The translations under genes and the position numbers were made by a program. The notes under the pieces were generated by a model that did not search any database, had not been told where the DNA came from, and saw only the letters and a program-made list of their open reading frames with translations. DNA of 64,000 bases from Anthoceros angustus (taxonomy: Eukaryota > Streptophyta > Anthocerotopsida > Anthocerotales > Anthocerotaceae), in contig MU008211.1 in the NCBI GenBank assembly GCA_010909165.1, positions 62,001 to 126,000 of the forward strand, read 5' to 3'. Position 1 is the first letter of the stretch. Each line of letters starts with the position of its first letter. Below, piece after piece: positions 45,301 through 56,794 of the stretch.

Positions 45301-47360
45301 TTCAAACAAGGTCTGGTAGAGAGAGAATGGTGGCGCCGACAGAGGGAGAAGAGTTAGGGTTTTGTATTCTATATAAACTCTTTCTTCGATGGTATTGTCT
45401 TTTCCTAGGGTAGCCCGAGGGCCGAGGTCCTTCCTCTAGCTGCGTCTTTGTTTTGTATTCCAAGGTTTCCCTATGTCCGAAGTCCGAGGTGCTGTCCAGT
45501 TTTGTAGTAGTTTGAAGGCGAATTTTTGTTGTTACTTCCAAAGCTGGTTGTTACTCGCCCAAGGTTAAGGTTGTTCGCCCAAGGCCAAGGTTTGCTCATT
45601 TAAAGGCCGGCGTGCTTGTTTTCCGAGTGTTTTGGTCTTTTGTGCGGCTTTTCTCCGCTCTTTTTCGCTGCTACCTTATATGCGCCTTCTCTTGTCGTGT
45701 GCTGTAGTTTGTTCTGTTGTTGCGTTTCATGGCGGTTGTTGAGTTCGTGTTCAGGTTTGTTTTGTGCATGCCTCTTTTTCCGCCTCCAGGTTGATGACCT
45801 TACTAAGCCGGTTGTTTATGTGTGTTCAGGTCTATTGTCTGCCAATGAGGTGCAGGTTAAGATCTTCGTGTGTGAAGTCGTTTCCTATGCGTGTCTTTTT
45901 CTGCTCGCATGTGTCTTTGTCTTCTTATTACTTCCCTCAAACCAATATAAAGGCACCTCTGACCGGAGGCTAGTAGGGAGTTTTGAAGTCGGTTGGACAT
46001 TGAAGTATGAGCGCTCGTGTTTTCATTTACGCCACGTCGATTTGCTTGTTTAGATGGATAATTGGTCTTTTATCTTTATCGCTTTGTTGAGTTTGCCGTG
46101 TTCACGATGTTCATCTTCACCGTAAGTCTTCTTATTTTGTTGCTACTGCTTCGATACATAAGAAGTTTCCATCTTTATCTCCTATTTTTGTTGTTGTCGC
46201 TTGTGTTCGCCCATCATAGAACATAGAGTTTTATGTATGTTCTTTGTCGAAGGTTTCGTTATTTTGTTTCGCTTAACATTTGGCTTGATTGTCCTCGAAG
46301 ATGTTATGCATCTTCCTGTGAGTTTCGATCTTTCTTTCTCACGTCCGTATGTTTCGCAGGGTTTGCTTAAGCTTGAAAAGATCCGACTTAATCGAATGTA
46401 TACGGAAAGTAATAACGTACGATCGTTTTTGTTTGGTTGTGTCTTCCGCTTAGGGCTTTCAAGCCTCACCATTGATTTCCGTGTTGTCTCATTCATTGTA
46501 TAGCTTTGCGCCTTTTGGTTGTGTCACATTTTACCTTTGTGTTGGTTCTTTTTCTTCGCTCATAAGTTTGCTTATCTCCGCATTCATTGTCTTGTAGACT
46601 AGCAATAAAGTTTTGTCACTTTGTAGCTTCCTTTCGCTTAATTATTTTATGTTTTGTCATGCGTAAGAGTTTGGGCTTGAAGAATATCCGTCAGAATCGG
46701 ATAATACTAGGAAGTAATTATGGTGCGATTTCATTCTTTGTTTCCAAATCGCTTTGTTTGATGTGTCATTTCGTGACTTCATATATATAGTTTCTTTGTT
46801 TTGTTTGTGGCATTTTAGTTTGCCGTTAGCTTTGTTTGGTTGCTTACTGTATGTCTTGGCGGGTGGAGAGTGTGGGGGCTTGAACAAGATCCTCAAGAAA
46901 CCCGAAATCACAAGAGGCAACTGTGGTATGTTTTCATCTTTGTGTCAAACTGCTGTGTGTTACGTGTGGTTCCGTCTGTCTGCTACATCGCTATCCGATC
47001 ACCGTTGTGTGATCATATAATCGTTGTTTGACCTTTACAGCTTCCGCCGGTTCACCGTCTGTGTCTTGACTTGTCTCGATATACTTGTCTCGTGTCTATT
47101 TCTTAATATTTTCGGCTTAATTTATGTTTTCTATGGTGTTTTAGAGGCGGGATCAATCTTATCCGGTATTTACTCTACATTATTTTAATTTGTATTTTCA
47201 TGTCATTCGATATGAAAACTCGCAAAGAAAAGGTTTCTTTGTTGGTTTTTTGTATATCCTGGATCCGCATGAATGGTATTTACCTGGATATGTTTTACTG
47301 CCAGATTTAGCGATTTTGGTGGGATTTCTAGAATGAGCTTCTATCTTGATGTACGTGGTA
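45300..47360. other. T-rich plus-strand tract without a recognisable gene
   Basis: About 2 kb with strong T bias on the plus strand and few A-rich words, unlike its neighbours. Local motifs such as CGCCCAAGG recur near 45557-45585. ORFs are Phe/Leu/Val-rich by composition. It could be a long intron-like or untranslated region of a retroelement. Confidence 0.45.
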
Positions 47361-47550
47361 TTCACTTGGTGGCTATTTTTTTCTACCTTACTGCTATGGT
47401 TTCAACATAGATGGTGGATTATTTTCACTTGGTGGCTATTTTTTTCTACCTATTATGGTTTCAACATAGATGGTGGACTATTTTCACTTGGTGGCTATTT
47501 TTTTCTACCTTACTGCTATGGTTTCAACATAGATGGTGGATTATTTTCAT
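47361..47550. repeat. 60-bp tandem repeat, three copies
   Basis: TTCACTTGGTGGCTATTTTT starts at 47361, 47424 and 47483, each followed by CTACC...ATGGTTTCAACATAGATGG. The middle copy lacks a few bases. Confidence 0.92.
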
Positions 47551-48558
47551 CCTACATGGCATTGTTTTCTAATCTCTTGTAATAAATTTTACTATATTAA
47601 GAAAAAAAATGACCAATAGGTCAATTCTCTCTCTAGAATTCCACCCAGTTGAAAAAAAAATCAACGAGCTGGGCCGAGGCCTGCAGGCAGCGACTTTACG
47701 TTATAGCACTCCATACTATGCGACACGATTCCTAGGGACGGGGGTTCCTAGGATACCTCACACTCGTTCCACACACACACACACATACGGAAAGGGCGCC
47801 ACACCCATACGATTTCCTCCAGAAACGATGTTTCCCTTGTGCACTTTCCACTGCCAGCACCGGTTTGAGTTTCACAATCCACACACACAAATCTCCACTG
47901 TTAACTTCCCAACTCGTTCTCCTTCTCACTCCACTTTCGATCTCACACCTCGCATCGCGTACAGTGCTCGATCTCTCCTTCACCCGACCTTCTCTCTCTC
48001 TCTCTTCCTCTTTCGATGCGCCCACAAGCTTCCAACCATCCACTCAACACCCTCTTGATTTCGGAACACAACTAACAGGAACAAGGGTGAAGGAAAGAAG
48101 AACCCCGAGAAGCGTTACGAGCAGCTCGATTCCGCCGCCAACCTCGGTTTCCTCCTCCGTTTATCGGCAAAAGCGCTCTATCGCCCTTCCTCCCCAGGAG
48201 CAATCTCGACCACCCCTAGGAGCGTCTACACACTACCACACCCATCGGACGTCTCCAACCACCCACAGCAGCGTGGGATCTCAACCATGAATTATCGATG
48301 TAGGCGGCATTAATTGCCCTTTGTACATATCAGGGCGTCATAGCCCACAGTTTCGAGGTCTAAAAACGGCTAAACGTAAAGAGGCACGACTACAATTTCG
48401 AACGATCTTAGGTCCAGTATGGCACCGTATCCAAGGTTCTATTCCTAGGATGCTACTACCATTTGCCTACGTTATCTTCACGCTCTCCTCCGACTTGGCC
48501 GCCTGGCCCTCCGTCCTTCACTACCGCCTCCACGAGCCCTCCTTCCTCGCCGCTGATC

Positions 48559-48939
48559 TCACAAGTCCTCCCACAGGACCTTCACCTCGCTGCCACTGCT
48601 GGACGTCCTTTCGCACCTAATCGGGGGTATGCCTTGCCCCTGAGCTTCCTCCACTCCTGCCTGCCGCCTATTGCTGAGGATTATTATGGGCTCTTCATCC
48701 ACCCACGTGGGCATGGACTTCTTCCTCCTTAGCTCCTCCAAAACCGCCTCCGTATAATAGGGGGCCAATCCCCACACCCGGGCACAGTGGAAGAAGTATC
48801 CACTTCGGGTCCTCACTTGCAGAAGGTAAGCCCTGGTCCCTCCTATTTCCACACGAACATGGACAGTGAAGTTAAGCACGCGTTCCCCATTCACATATAG
48901 ACCAGGAACATAAGTTTCCTCATCCATGTGCCGCAACAT
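48559..48939 (-). CDS. Unknown ORF of copy A, beta-rich
   Basis: A 126-codon frame opening with MLRHMDEETYVPGLYVNGE. The first two thirds look like a small beta domain (FTVHVRVEI, AYLLQVRTRSGYFFHC), followed by EAVLEELRRKKSMPTW and a C-terminal stretch that reads through into degenerate sequence. The homologous stretch in copy B (about 52200-52530) is broken. I recognise no family. It may be the last exon of the element's protein that starts near 50161. Confidence 0.4.
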   Translation of the reverse strand: MLRHMDEETYVPGLYVNGERVLNFTVHVRVEIGGTRAYLLQVRTRSGYFFHCARVWGLAPYYTEAVLEELRRKKSMPTWVDEEPIIILSNRRQAGVEEAQGQGIPPIRCERTSSSGSEVKVLWEDL

Positions 48940-49002
48940 AATAGGACCCCCTGCTGTCGCTGAGGTGCTTACCCCCTCCTCCCGTGGACTACCCCCGGCC
49001 GC

Positions 49003-49479
49003 CTAATCCATGGCCCCGCGCGATGCCACGTCGCCTCCTGTTGCGCCGCTCATGGCCGCCTCTGAGTTGGGCTCTCCAATGTCGGTAGCTATTTCCACAA
49101 TGTCGGTAGCAGACTCCACGACCGTCGTCTGTTCCGCAACCCTGGTAGGTGTTTCGGCTACCCCTGTTGCTTCTTCCTTTCCTCCGGTAGTTCCTTCCAC
49201 TACCCCAGTCATGGATCTGCTGCTCCGCTTCCCTTTTCCCTTCTGCTTCCTGACTCGGCCACGTGCCTCGTCCCGCTCTCGCTTGTACCGGTCCGCCAAC
49301 TTATGGGCCTTCTCCACAAAGGCCGCCTCTTGCTCTTGGGCTCGCAACAATTCCCCCTGCATCTCTTGATTTGCTTCATGGGCATCCTTGATTTGCTTCA
49401 TGGGCGCTTCCTGCTGACTCATCATGGATTGTAACTCCTCTTGGGCCCTGCGCAAATCCTCCTGAATTTTGACCCTCAT
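49003..49479 (-). CDS. Coiled-coil ORF of copy A
   Basis: A 158-codon frame beginning with a long amphipathic helix (residues about 1-75, Gln/Glu/Ala-rich, heptad-like), then a Lys/Arg-rich patch (RGRVRKQKGKGKRSSRS) and a low-complexity Thr/Val/Ala/Glu tail. Copy B retains the tail in another frame (52508-52735, with VAETPTK against VAETPTR here). This arrangement would suit a gag-like nucleic-acid-binding structural protein, but that is inference. Confidence 0.4.
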   Translation of the reverse strand: MRVKIQEDLRRAQEELQSMMSQQEAPMKQIKDAHEANQEMQGELLRAQEQEAAFVEKAHKLADRYKRERDEARGRVRKQKGKGKRSSRSMTGVVEGTTGGKEEATGVAETPTRVAEQTTVVESATDIVEIATDIGEPNSEAAMSGATGGDVASRGAMD

Positions 49480-50574
49480 CTCCTCCAGGGCCTGCTTGTC
49501 TTCCTTCAGCTGTTTCCGCTTAGCCTCCCCCTCATCGAATCGGGCCTTTACCGCTTCTTCTCATCGCCCCTTCACGCTGAGCCAGGTGAGTGCCAACGCA
49601 GCCTGATCTAGCAAATCTGACTGGGCTCGGATCATGGCTGTGGTCAGTTCCTGCAGATCCACTTGTTGAGGAGGCCCGCGCCAGACGGCATCCCCCTATC
49701 CAACACCTTCTTTCCCAGCAAGGTGCGCACCCTAACCAACTCTGTCGCGTCGACCTCTGTCGCCAAAGGAGCTCCCTTGAAAATCTCTTCCCATCCTGAG
49801 GAGGGGTCCGTTGCTGGGGTCAACCCTAATCCTTCCGGGGCCTCCGTCATCTGCATCCAGGTCAGCAAAATTGTCCTCCTCGGACCGCGCCTCTTCCTCC
49901 GCCAACTCGATCTGCCGCTTGGCCTTCATTTTCCTCGCTTTTCTCGCAGTGCAGTGCCGACGCACAGTGATGCGGCGCGTCCACCCTTCCTCTCTTCGTT
50001 GAACCTGCCTTTGGCTCCCCGGCCTTTCTCTTCTTGCTTGTGGCAACCTCCTTCCTTCCTCGAATCGCCACGCCACTCCCAAACCGCCGATCCTTCTCTA
50101 TCTCCTCCTTGGGCTCCTCCGCCTTCCACTTCACCTCCCTAAGGGCTTCCATGTGAGACAAGCCACCTTTCTACCTCAGTGCGAGGGTTAGAGTGTGCAT
50201 ACAGTGAACTAGGAATGAAAGAGGGACGAGGGAAGAGGAGGTCGATTCAACCTCTCCTCACACTTTTGTCAAAAAGAATCCGGCCCCAATCAATCCTTGT
50301 ACCCTTGACAACTTCAGAAAAAAGCAAGAAATGGTAGACAAATAATCCACCGCTTCTTGTAGGTAGAAGCAAAAGCCATCCGCCAGCCCCATCACCGTAA
50401 GTGATACCAATTCTCATGTCAACCAGCCATTGGGTTCACGAATTACGCCCGACTTGACTAGAGCCGTCATTACCAAGTGCTCCTCTTCGAGGGTTCAATC
50501 ACCAATCCACCCGCTTCCTCTCGCTCATACACTTTCGACCAATTCGATGTCCCAACCTGGCTTCTGTACGCGAC

Positions 50575-51193
50575 AATGACGGCCACCGCACAATCCCGTC
50601 GTCGTGTAGTAAGGAGTCCGTTCCCAAGAGAATGATAAGCTCCGTTTGCAGCGTTCGATTCTTACTTTGGCGCGTCGCTCAACTTTAACACACGCAACCG
50701 TCGTTTTGCGCCTAACTACTCATAACGTTCACCGAACAGCCCGATGTGGCCAAACGTTTAAGACCCGCTTTGCTCAGTATCGTTCACACGCACGCCACCT
50801 GCTTTTTAGTCCGTTCCCTCATCACTCTCACTCGCTCATCAACCTTGGAAAGAACGCATGGCTACACGGTCCGGACCCTCCGTTGCTCAACGGGCCTCTC
50901 GTCGGGCTCAGATGCCCTCCCGAGTTCCTCCGGCTCACACGCCCGTTCACCGCTCGGCGTTGGGCGGCTGCTCGACGAACACGGTCCGCCGCTCTTCCCC
51001 GCACACACCACCACACGTTAGGGTCCGTCATCGACCTGATCGGGCCTCCTCTCCGAGTGCGTGCCCGCCGTGACTCGGGACTCACGTTAGCATGAAGACA
51101 CACAGTCCGCAAGAAACGCCGATCAACACCAAGAGAAGATACTTTACTTAGAGCAACCATACCTCTTATACTTCGTCGGCGTCTTTATTACAC
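50575..51193. repeat. Retroelement terminal sequence, inverse copy of 24390-24995
   Basis: Shared words include GAATGATAAGCTCCGTTTGC, CTCATCAACCTTGGAAAGAA and TCACGTTAGCATGAAGACAC, seen at 24 kb on the other strand. The match ends exactly at CGTCTTTATTACAC, directly before the N at 51194. Confidence 0.85.
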
Positions 51194-51194
51194 N
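51194..51194. other. Single ambiguous base at a repeat junction
   Basis: The only N in the window. Sequence left of it matches 24390-24995 in reverse; sequence right of it matches 25132-25530 in forward orientation. It therefore marks an inverted join, either a real rearrangement or an assembly seam. Confidence 0.9.
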
Positions 51195-51196
51195 AA

Positions 51197-51545
51197 GTGT
51201 GGAGTGCAGACAAAGCCGGATCCGTACGCGTGGACGCCGTGCGGTGGATCCGCGGCAGCGCCGGAAATAAGTCGCTAGGGTTTGGGTGTGGGACCCACCG
51301 GTGGTCGAAGCAACTACCCGTGAGAGCCACCGCGCCGTGGAATAAGATTTGCGGGTGGAATAAGAGTGGGTAGCTAGACAAGTCGGGTAGTTGAGAGTAG
51401 ATAGGTAAGAGGAGTAATAGCAAGTAAGTCTTGACTTAGGTGAAGGTCAAGAGCGATAGAAGTTAGCGTCTCTTGGCACAAACCATTCCCTTGGGAGCGA
51501 ATCCTAAGCCTACAACGACATTGAGGGCTTAATGTGGACCTCTAC
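51197..51545. repeat. Retroelement terminal sequence, direct copy of 25132-25530
   Basis: It starts AAGTGTGGAGTGCA (against AAGCGTGGAGTGCA at 25130) and keeps GTGGGACCCACC, ACCATTCCCTTGGGAGCGAA and CCTACAACGACATTGAGGG. Confidence 0.85.
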
Positions 51546-54000
51546 TTCGTCCCCCGGACACCTAATCCACACTCCACACCAACTTCACCACATCGCTTAC
51601 ACCTCGCCGCAGACAAGGCTCGCCCACCCTTCTTCTCCTCCCTCGATTCACTTCTTCCACTTCTCTCTCTCTCGACACGCCTGCTTTCATCCACACACAC
51701 CACATACACGCTTAATTTGAACATGCCAAGGGGAAGGGTGAGGAGGAAGAACTTCGCTGCCACAGGGCCACGAGCAAGCCCTTCACCGCCCCTCGATTTC
51801 CTCCTCCGGCCGCCGAGGAGCGCCACTCACCCCTCCGCCCGCCTCGCTGAGCAAGCTCTCGACCACCCCTAGGAGCTGCCTCGCACACCCCGCCTCGCAA
51901 TCGGACGTCTCCAACCAGCCTGTGGGGATCTCAACCAAATTATCCGCCATGAGGGCACACGCCTCTTATACATCGGATGGGGCGCCATGCCCCAGATTTT
52001 TAGGTCCCAAGATGGCCATCATGAAGGGACGCACCCACAATTCGGAGCGATCTTAGGTCCAGTGCAGCATCCTATCCAAATCTATCCTTAGGGTGCTATC
52101 ACCTATCTGCCTACGCTATCTGCGTGCCCTCCCTCGACTTGGCCGCCTGGCCCTTCGTCCTCCATTGTTGCCGCCACGAGCCCTCCTGCCACGCCGATCC
52201 GACAGTCCACAATACTTCCACCGCCACCTGACGTCCTAATTTGAGGTGCGCCTGGAGCTTCCGCTTCCGCCCGCCTATTGCCGAGGATTATTACTGCCTC
52301 GCCCACCCAAGCTCGACCTCCTCCTCACTTAACTCCTCCAAAGTCGCCACATAATAGGGGCCAACCCCACACTGGGCGCAGCAGAAGTATGCACTTCAAG
52401 TCCTCACTGCGTGAGGTAGGCCCCGATCCCTCCTATTTCCACACGCACATGGACAAAGGAAGTTAAGCACGCTCCCCATTCACATATAGACCAGAACATA
52501 AGTTTCCTCATCCATGTGCCGCAACATAATAGGACCCCTCCGTGCCCGAGGTGCTTACCCTCCTCCCGTAGGCTACACTGCTGCTTGGGTCCATGTCCGC
52601 GAGGTGCCGATCCCTGCCGCCCATGGCGCCAAAGTTGGGCCTGCCATCATGTGGTGGACTCCACGACTGCCGCTGCTCAAACCCCTTGGTAGGTGTTTCT
52701 GCCACTGCGGTTGCTACTTCCTTCGTTCCTTCCACTCACCCCGCCGTGGGTCCCGTACTCCGCCTCTTCCCTTATCCTTTCTGCCTTGGCCACGTGCCTC
52801 ATCCCGCCTGCTTATACTGCTCCGCCAGCCTTTTTCCATGAGGCCGCCTTGCCCTGGCTCGCAATGCCTCCCGTGATCTCGGGTTGTCTCATGGGCATCC
52901 TTAATTTGAGCCATGAGCGCTCGACTCGACATGGCTCAGAACTTCTCCCGAGCCCGCACAAATCCTCCGAATCTTGGCCCTTTTTCCTCTAGGTCTCTTG
53001 TCTTCCTCCAGCTTGCTTGCGCTGGCCTCCCTTCACAAACCTCGCCTTCACTCCCCGCCGCACACCGAGGCCAGCGAGCCAAGGCCGCTTGATCTAACAA
53101 CCGCTTGGGCCTTGATCATCGATGTGGTCAGCTCCCGCAATCCACTGCTAGGGCGGCCCCGCGCCAGACGCCATCCCCTGCCGAGCACTTTCCTTCCCAA
53201 GAAGGTGCGCACTCACCAGCGCATCCACTGCTGCTGGAGTCCCTTTGAAAATCTCCTCCCATGCCGAGGAGAGGTCCGCTCGAGGTCGCCCACCTCCTCC
53301 GGGTTGGTTCGCCATCTCGCATCTGTGCCGTCAAGACACCGTCTTCCACCGCGCCTCTTCTCCGCCACCTCAACCCCGCCGATTGGCCTTTACTTTCTCG
53401 CGGCCCGCTGACCGTGACGTGCCCCACCTTCACCTTTTCACGAGGCCTGCCTGCCACCCCCGGTCCTTCCTCTTCTTGCCGGTGGAAATTTCTTCTTCCT
53501 CGTAGCTGCCCGCCACAGACTCCCGATTCCACCTCGATTTCCTCCTTGGGCTCCTCCGCCTTCCACTTCACCTCCCTAACCGGCTTCCACATGTGAAGGA
53601 GGCCACAATCCTGCAGCATATGCGCATAAAGATGGACCAAAATGGTGAAATTAGAGAGGGCCGAGGGTAGAGAAATCAGTTCAACCTCTCTTCACACAAC
53701 TTGTCAAGAGAATCCGTCCCCCAATCGATTTTCCTTGACAACTTCATGGAGGAACAAAAGAAGTGGTCGACAAATAATCCCGCTTCTGTGCTGTAGGAAA
53801 CATAGGAGCCATCCGCCAGACCATCAATCAGCTGCTAAGTCGCAAGGCTCACCGTTGTTTCGATTACGCCCGCCTTTAACTAGGCGGCCGTCAGGTTCCT
53901 CTTCCGGAAGGTTCCATCACCAAACCACCGCCTCCTCCTTGCGCCCATACACCCTTCTAACCACCCAGATCCCAATCGGGCTTCGCCTAATCCTCTACCA
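51545..54000 (-). mobile_element. Unclassified retroelement-like unit, copy B
   Basis: Direct, diverged copy of copy A, offset by about 3.46 to 3.65 kb. Landmarks found in both include GCGATCTTAGGTCCAGT, GGCCGCCTGGCCC, ATGTGCCGCAACATAATAGG and CTTCCACTTCACCTCCCTAA. Relative to copy A it has many short deletions, and its minus-strand coding pieces are more broken; the best remaining frame is 53128-53640, containing REVKWKAEEPKEEIE. The termini at 51197-51545 abut its left end. Confidence 0.65.
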
Positions 54001-55190
54001 TTGCTTTGCCTTTTCGATGGCGGGGCGCACTGCATTCTGTGTTCACGTAATTCCAGCTTTCCATGAAGCCACCCCAGCTCCTTCACCACCCCACTGACTT
54101 TCCAATGATCCATGTTTGGCCATTAAGCACACTCTGTGACCTTGGGCGCCATCCTCCACACAGCCTTCCGAGTCTCCTACCGCCGACACTGGCTATGACT
54201 TCAAGTGGCGGGCCTGTGGTTCCTACCTCTAGCTTCACGAGTCGCGATGTCACCGATGGGTTCGAGCTCCTTCCCTTTGTGGGTGCGCCCGCCTCCCCGC
54301 AGATGTCCCCTGACGCAGCCTCGACTGCCGCTTCCAGCCGCCGCGCCTCCGCCGCTGCCCCACCCCGCTGTCCGAACGGACTCCATTTCCTAGGGTTAAG
54401 TCCCCCAAGTTCCCCTACCGCTCGCTTCACGACCGCTCACTCCCAATCCACAACCCCACACTCATTCACCCACCACTTGGTTGACTCCAAACCTATAGAC
54501 CATCACTCCTACCTATACCAATCCTCTACCTCACATATATAGACCTTTTAGTGGACATCCCAGTCCATGGGCCAAGGAACATTGAGTTCTTTACTTTTAT
54601 TATCTAAAACAAACCATAGGCCAAGGACGCTTTTATAAATACCTTTGCCCATCCAACCCGACTTATTTTCACACCACACTTGACCCAAAACAAAAAAGAA
54701 AAACTACTTCAAGCACATTTCAATGGGGGTTTTAGTCTAAATCGCTTATGTTTACCGCTATCGCATTATTGTACTGGTCCCACTTGGCAATTTCTCGCAG
54801 GAGAGTGTGTGGCTGGATCCGGCTTCTTGTATGATCCGCCACCGTGCGGCTCACACGCCGCCGGCATGCAGTGGTCTTCATCCTTACGCTGTGGGGCAGC
54901 CATCTCTTTGAACTGTCCCTTCTCTCCGAAGTTCAAGTAAATATAGGTGAACTCATTGTCGCCAAGTGGGAGAGGAGGTGAGGAAGAAGGTTTAAGTTTT
55001 GGAACCGTGTGATTAGGTCGTGTTCAATCCGTGCTCAGAAGCATGAAAACTTGAGCTAAGTAGGATTACGTACACGACGTAGCTACCGATCCCCTCAAAA
55101 TGAGTTCAGTGGCATAAGAAACTAATTATGTTCAGAGGGCAGGAGAAATGGGAGAGTTTTGATGGAGAACGGGAATAACTAGAAAAAATT
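54001..55190. other. No gene recognised
   Basis: The left part is Pro/Ser-coding and C-rich on the plus strand (minus frame 54083-54430 open, no domain). After 54550 the composition becomes mixed. An 86-codon plus ORF at 54680-54940 ends CPFSPKFK; I see no family for it. Confidence 0.4.
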
Positions 55191-55214
55191 ATGCCTAACT
55201 CCGTCTAAATTAGT

Positions 55215-55330
55215 TCTAACAATTATGGAAGGCGAGTGGGTCTTAGACGGGTGTGCAGGCTCTGGGTCAGGAATGGTTGCAGCTATCAAGTCTGGGCGCA
55301 ATATCATTTCAATAGACGTGATTCCGTGAG
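55215..55330 (+). pseudogene. Fragment resembling the SAM-binding motif of an N4/N6 DNA methylase
   Basis: A plus-strand frame reads GEWVLDGCAGSGSGMVAA and then IKSGRNIISIDV, about 30 residues. This has the pattern of motif I of DNA N4-cytosine/N6-adenine methyltransferases, VLDxFxGSGTTxxAAxxxGRxxIGID. Neither a catalytic DPPY-type motif nor a target-recognition part is seen nearby, and the frame closes soon after. The next ORF (55339-55551) is acidic and has no recognisable link. It could be a relic of a transferred or transposon-borne methylase, or chance similarity. Confidence 0.4.
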
Positions 55331-56790
55331 CGCCTACCATGGATCTACGACTGAATAATTTGGACGCCTGGCCGAACGAGGAGGAGGAGGTGGGAGAGAT
55401 CGAAGGCTATGCAAGACCCAAGACGTTTAGCAAAGAGCCGATGGTGAACCCATCGTGTGGCGAGTTTGTGGCTCTAAAGCGCCGCATTCGGCAAGAGAGC
55501 CACCGATGTTTGATGTTGTGGGAGATGTGCGTATGCATTGGCGGATGGTAAGAAAAACTGGAGACGCCATGGGCTAGACGCTGCATGATGACCGGTGCAG
55601 ATTCGTGATTTGGGCATGATGATGGGGAAGAGCAGGCTCCCATTGAGTCGTTGACCGAGAAGTATTATGATCCACCAGTGGACTCCCCTGCCTGCGCATG
55701 GGTGGACAGCAAGAAACAATTTCTAGCATCTGAATCGTTTGGTGGGGATGTGCATGGAGGACCCGATTGACAAGCATAGTTGCGTTTTACTTGTTGGACT
55801 CTTGAACAACAGATTTGTGCTTTGACTTGTATTGAGGCATATATGTCTGGCACACCAACCTCGACACGGATAGCGGTGCTTTCGGTATTGTCCGGTGCTA
55901 TCCGTTGCTGAAGTGTCCTGGCCCTTGTTTGCTAGCCTCCGGCATTCATGTTTGAGCATTGGCACTCTTCACAAAGGGATCTTTGAAACATTTGCTCATT
56001 GACAATGAAGCTGATTGGTAAATCGAATGGGTGGATGACCACATGCGGTAGCGATCCTTTTACTCATTCCTTGTTTACCCATATCTGCGGCACATTGTCG
56101 ATGCGACGCGTGATGGTGAACCAAAACCACAAGCGGCCATTCAAATCTCCACGTTGTGGAGCATGGTCTCCCATTGTAGCGGAATGGCTTTGCATCCAAA
56201 CCCCATCTGAACAAGTCTAGTTGTGCGCGGAAGTAGAAGCACTTTGGATGAGCGCGGAGGCGATTGGGTGAACACATTCATGCTATTCAACGGCCAAAGG
56301 CGAGACGACTGCCATGTCCCACGGCAGAGGGAAAGGCACAATTTCTCCTATTGTGCATCAAAGGCATCATACCAGCGTCTCGGTCTTGCACCGTGTGCGA
56401 TATATAAATCAAAACCCTTTTGACTCGAGCGGTGCGGCCGGATGTCCGGGGTCGAGTCGTTTCATTTGGTGAATCGTTCCCCACCACTTTCCTATTTATT
56501 ATGTGAACGCTTAAACACTTTCCTATATATTATGTGAGCGCTTATGTGAACGCTTATTGAAATCCTGGCTGGTGTGAAAATGTGCAAACAGACCCCACAT
56601 CGGGTATTTATCCTCAAATCTTGCGTGTTTTTTAAGGGTAGGTGATATAGTATAGAGGGAAAAAAAGAAAAATTAGTAAACAAATCTTGAAATGCACGGT
56701 TTCATTTGAAAACTCTTCATTCTTCATACATCATTTTTAAGTAAAATTTTAAAAAGAGCCTAATACACGGTTTTCCGAAAACAAACCCCT
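55331..56790. other. No gene recognised
   Basis: Short ORFs on both strands (for example plus 55339-55551, beginning MDLRLNNLDAWPNEEEE) without known domains. From 56480 the DNA becomes AT-rich with a small repeat (ACTTTCCTAT and TTATGTGA words). Confidence 0.4.
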
Positions 56791-56794
56791 GTTT

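Larger units (their letters stand above)
47690..50560 (-). mobile_element. Unclassified retroelement-like unit, copy A
   Basis: About 2.5 kb (48.1-50.56 kb) is directly repeated as copy B at 51.5-54.0 kb. The left flank 47690-47900 resembles the reverse of about 25000-25200 (for example a run of CACACAC before AAAGGGCGCC), tying it to the same family. Read on the minus strand, coding pieces follow in order: 49862-50161 (basic, KWKAEEPKEEIEKD), 49644-49868 (EEIFKGAPLATEVDATELVR), 49003-49479 (158 residues, coiled coil with EDLRRAQEELQSMMSQQEAP and then a Lys/Arg tail) and 48559-48939 (126 residues, GERVLNFTVHVRVEIGG, FFHCARVWGLAPYY). No polymerase, protease or integrase motif is present, so it would be non-autonomous. 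Confidence 0.6.
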
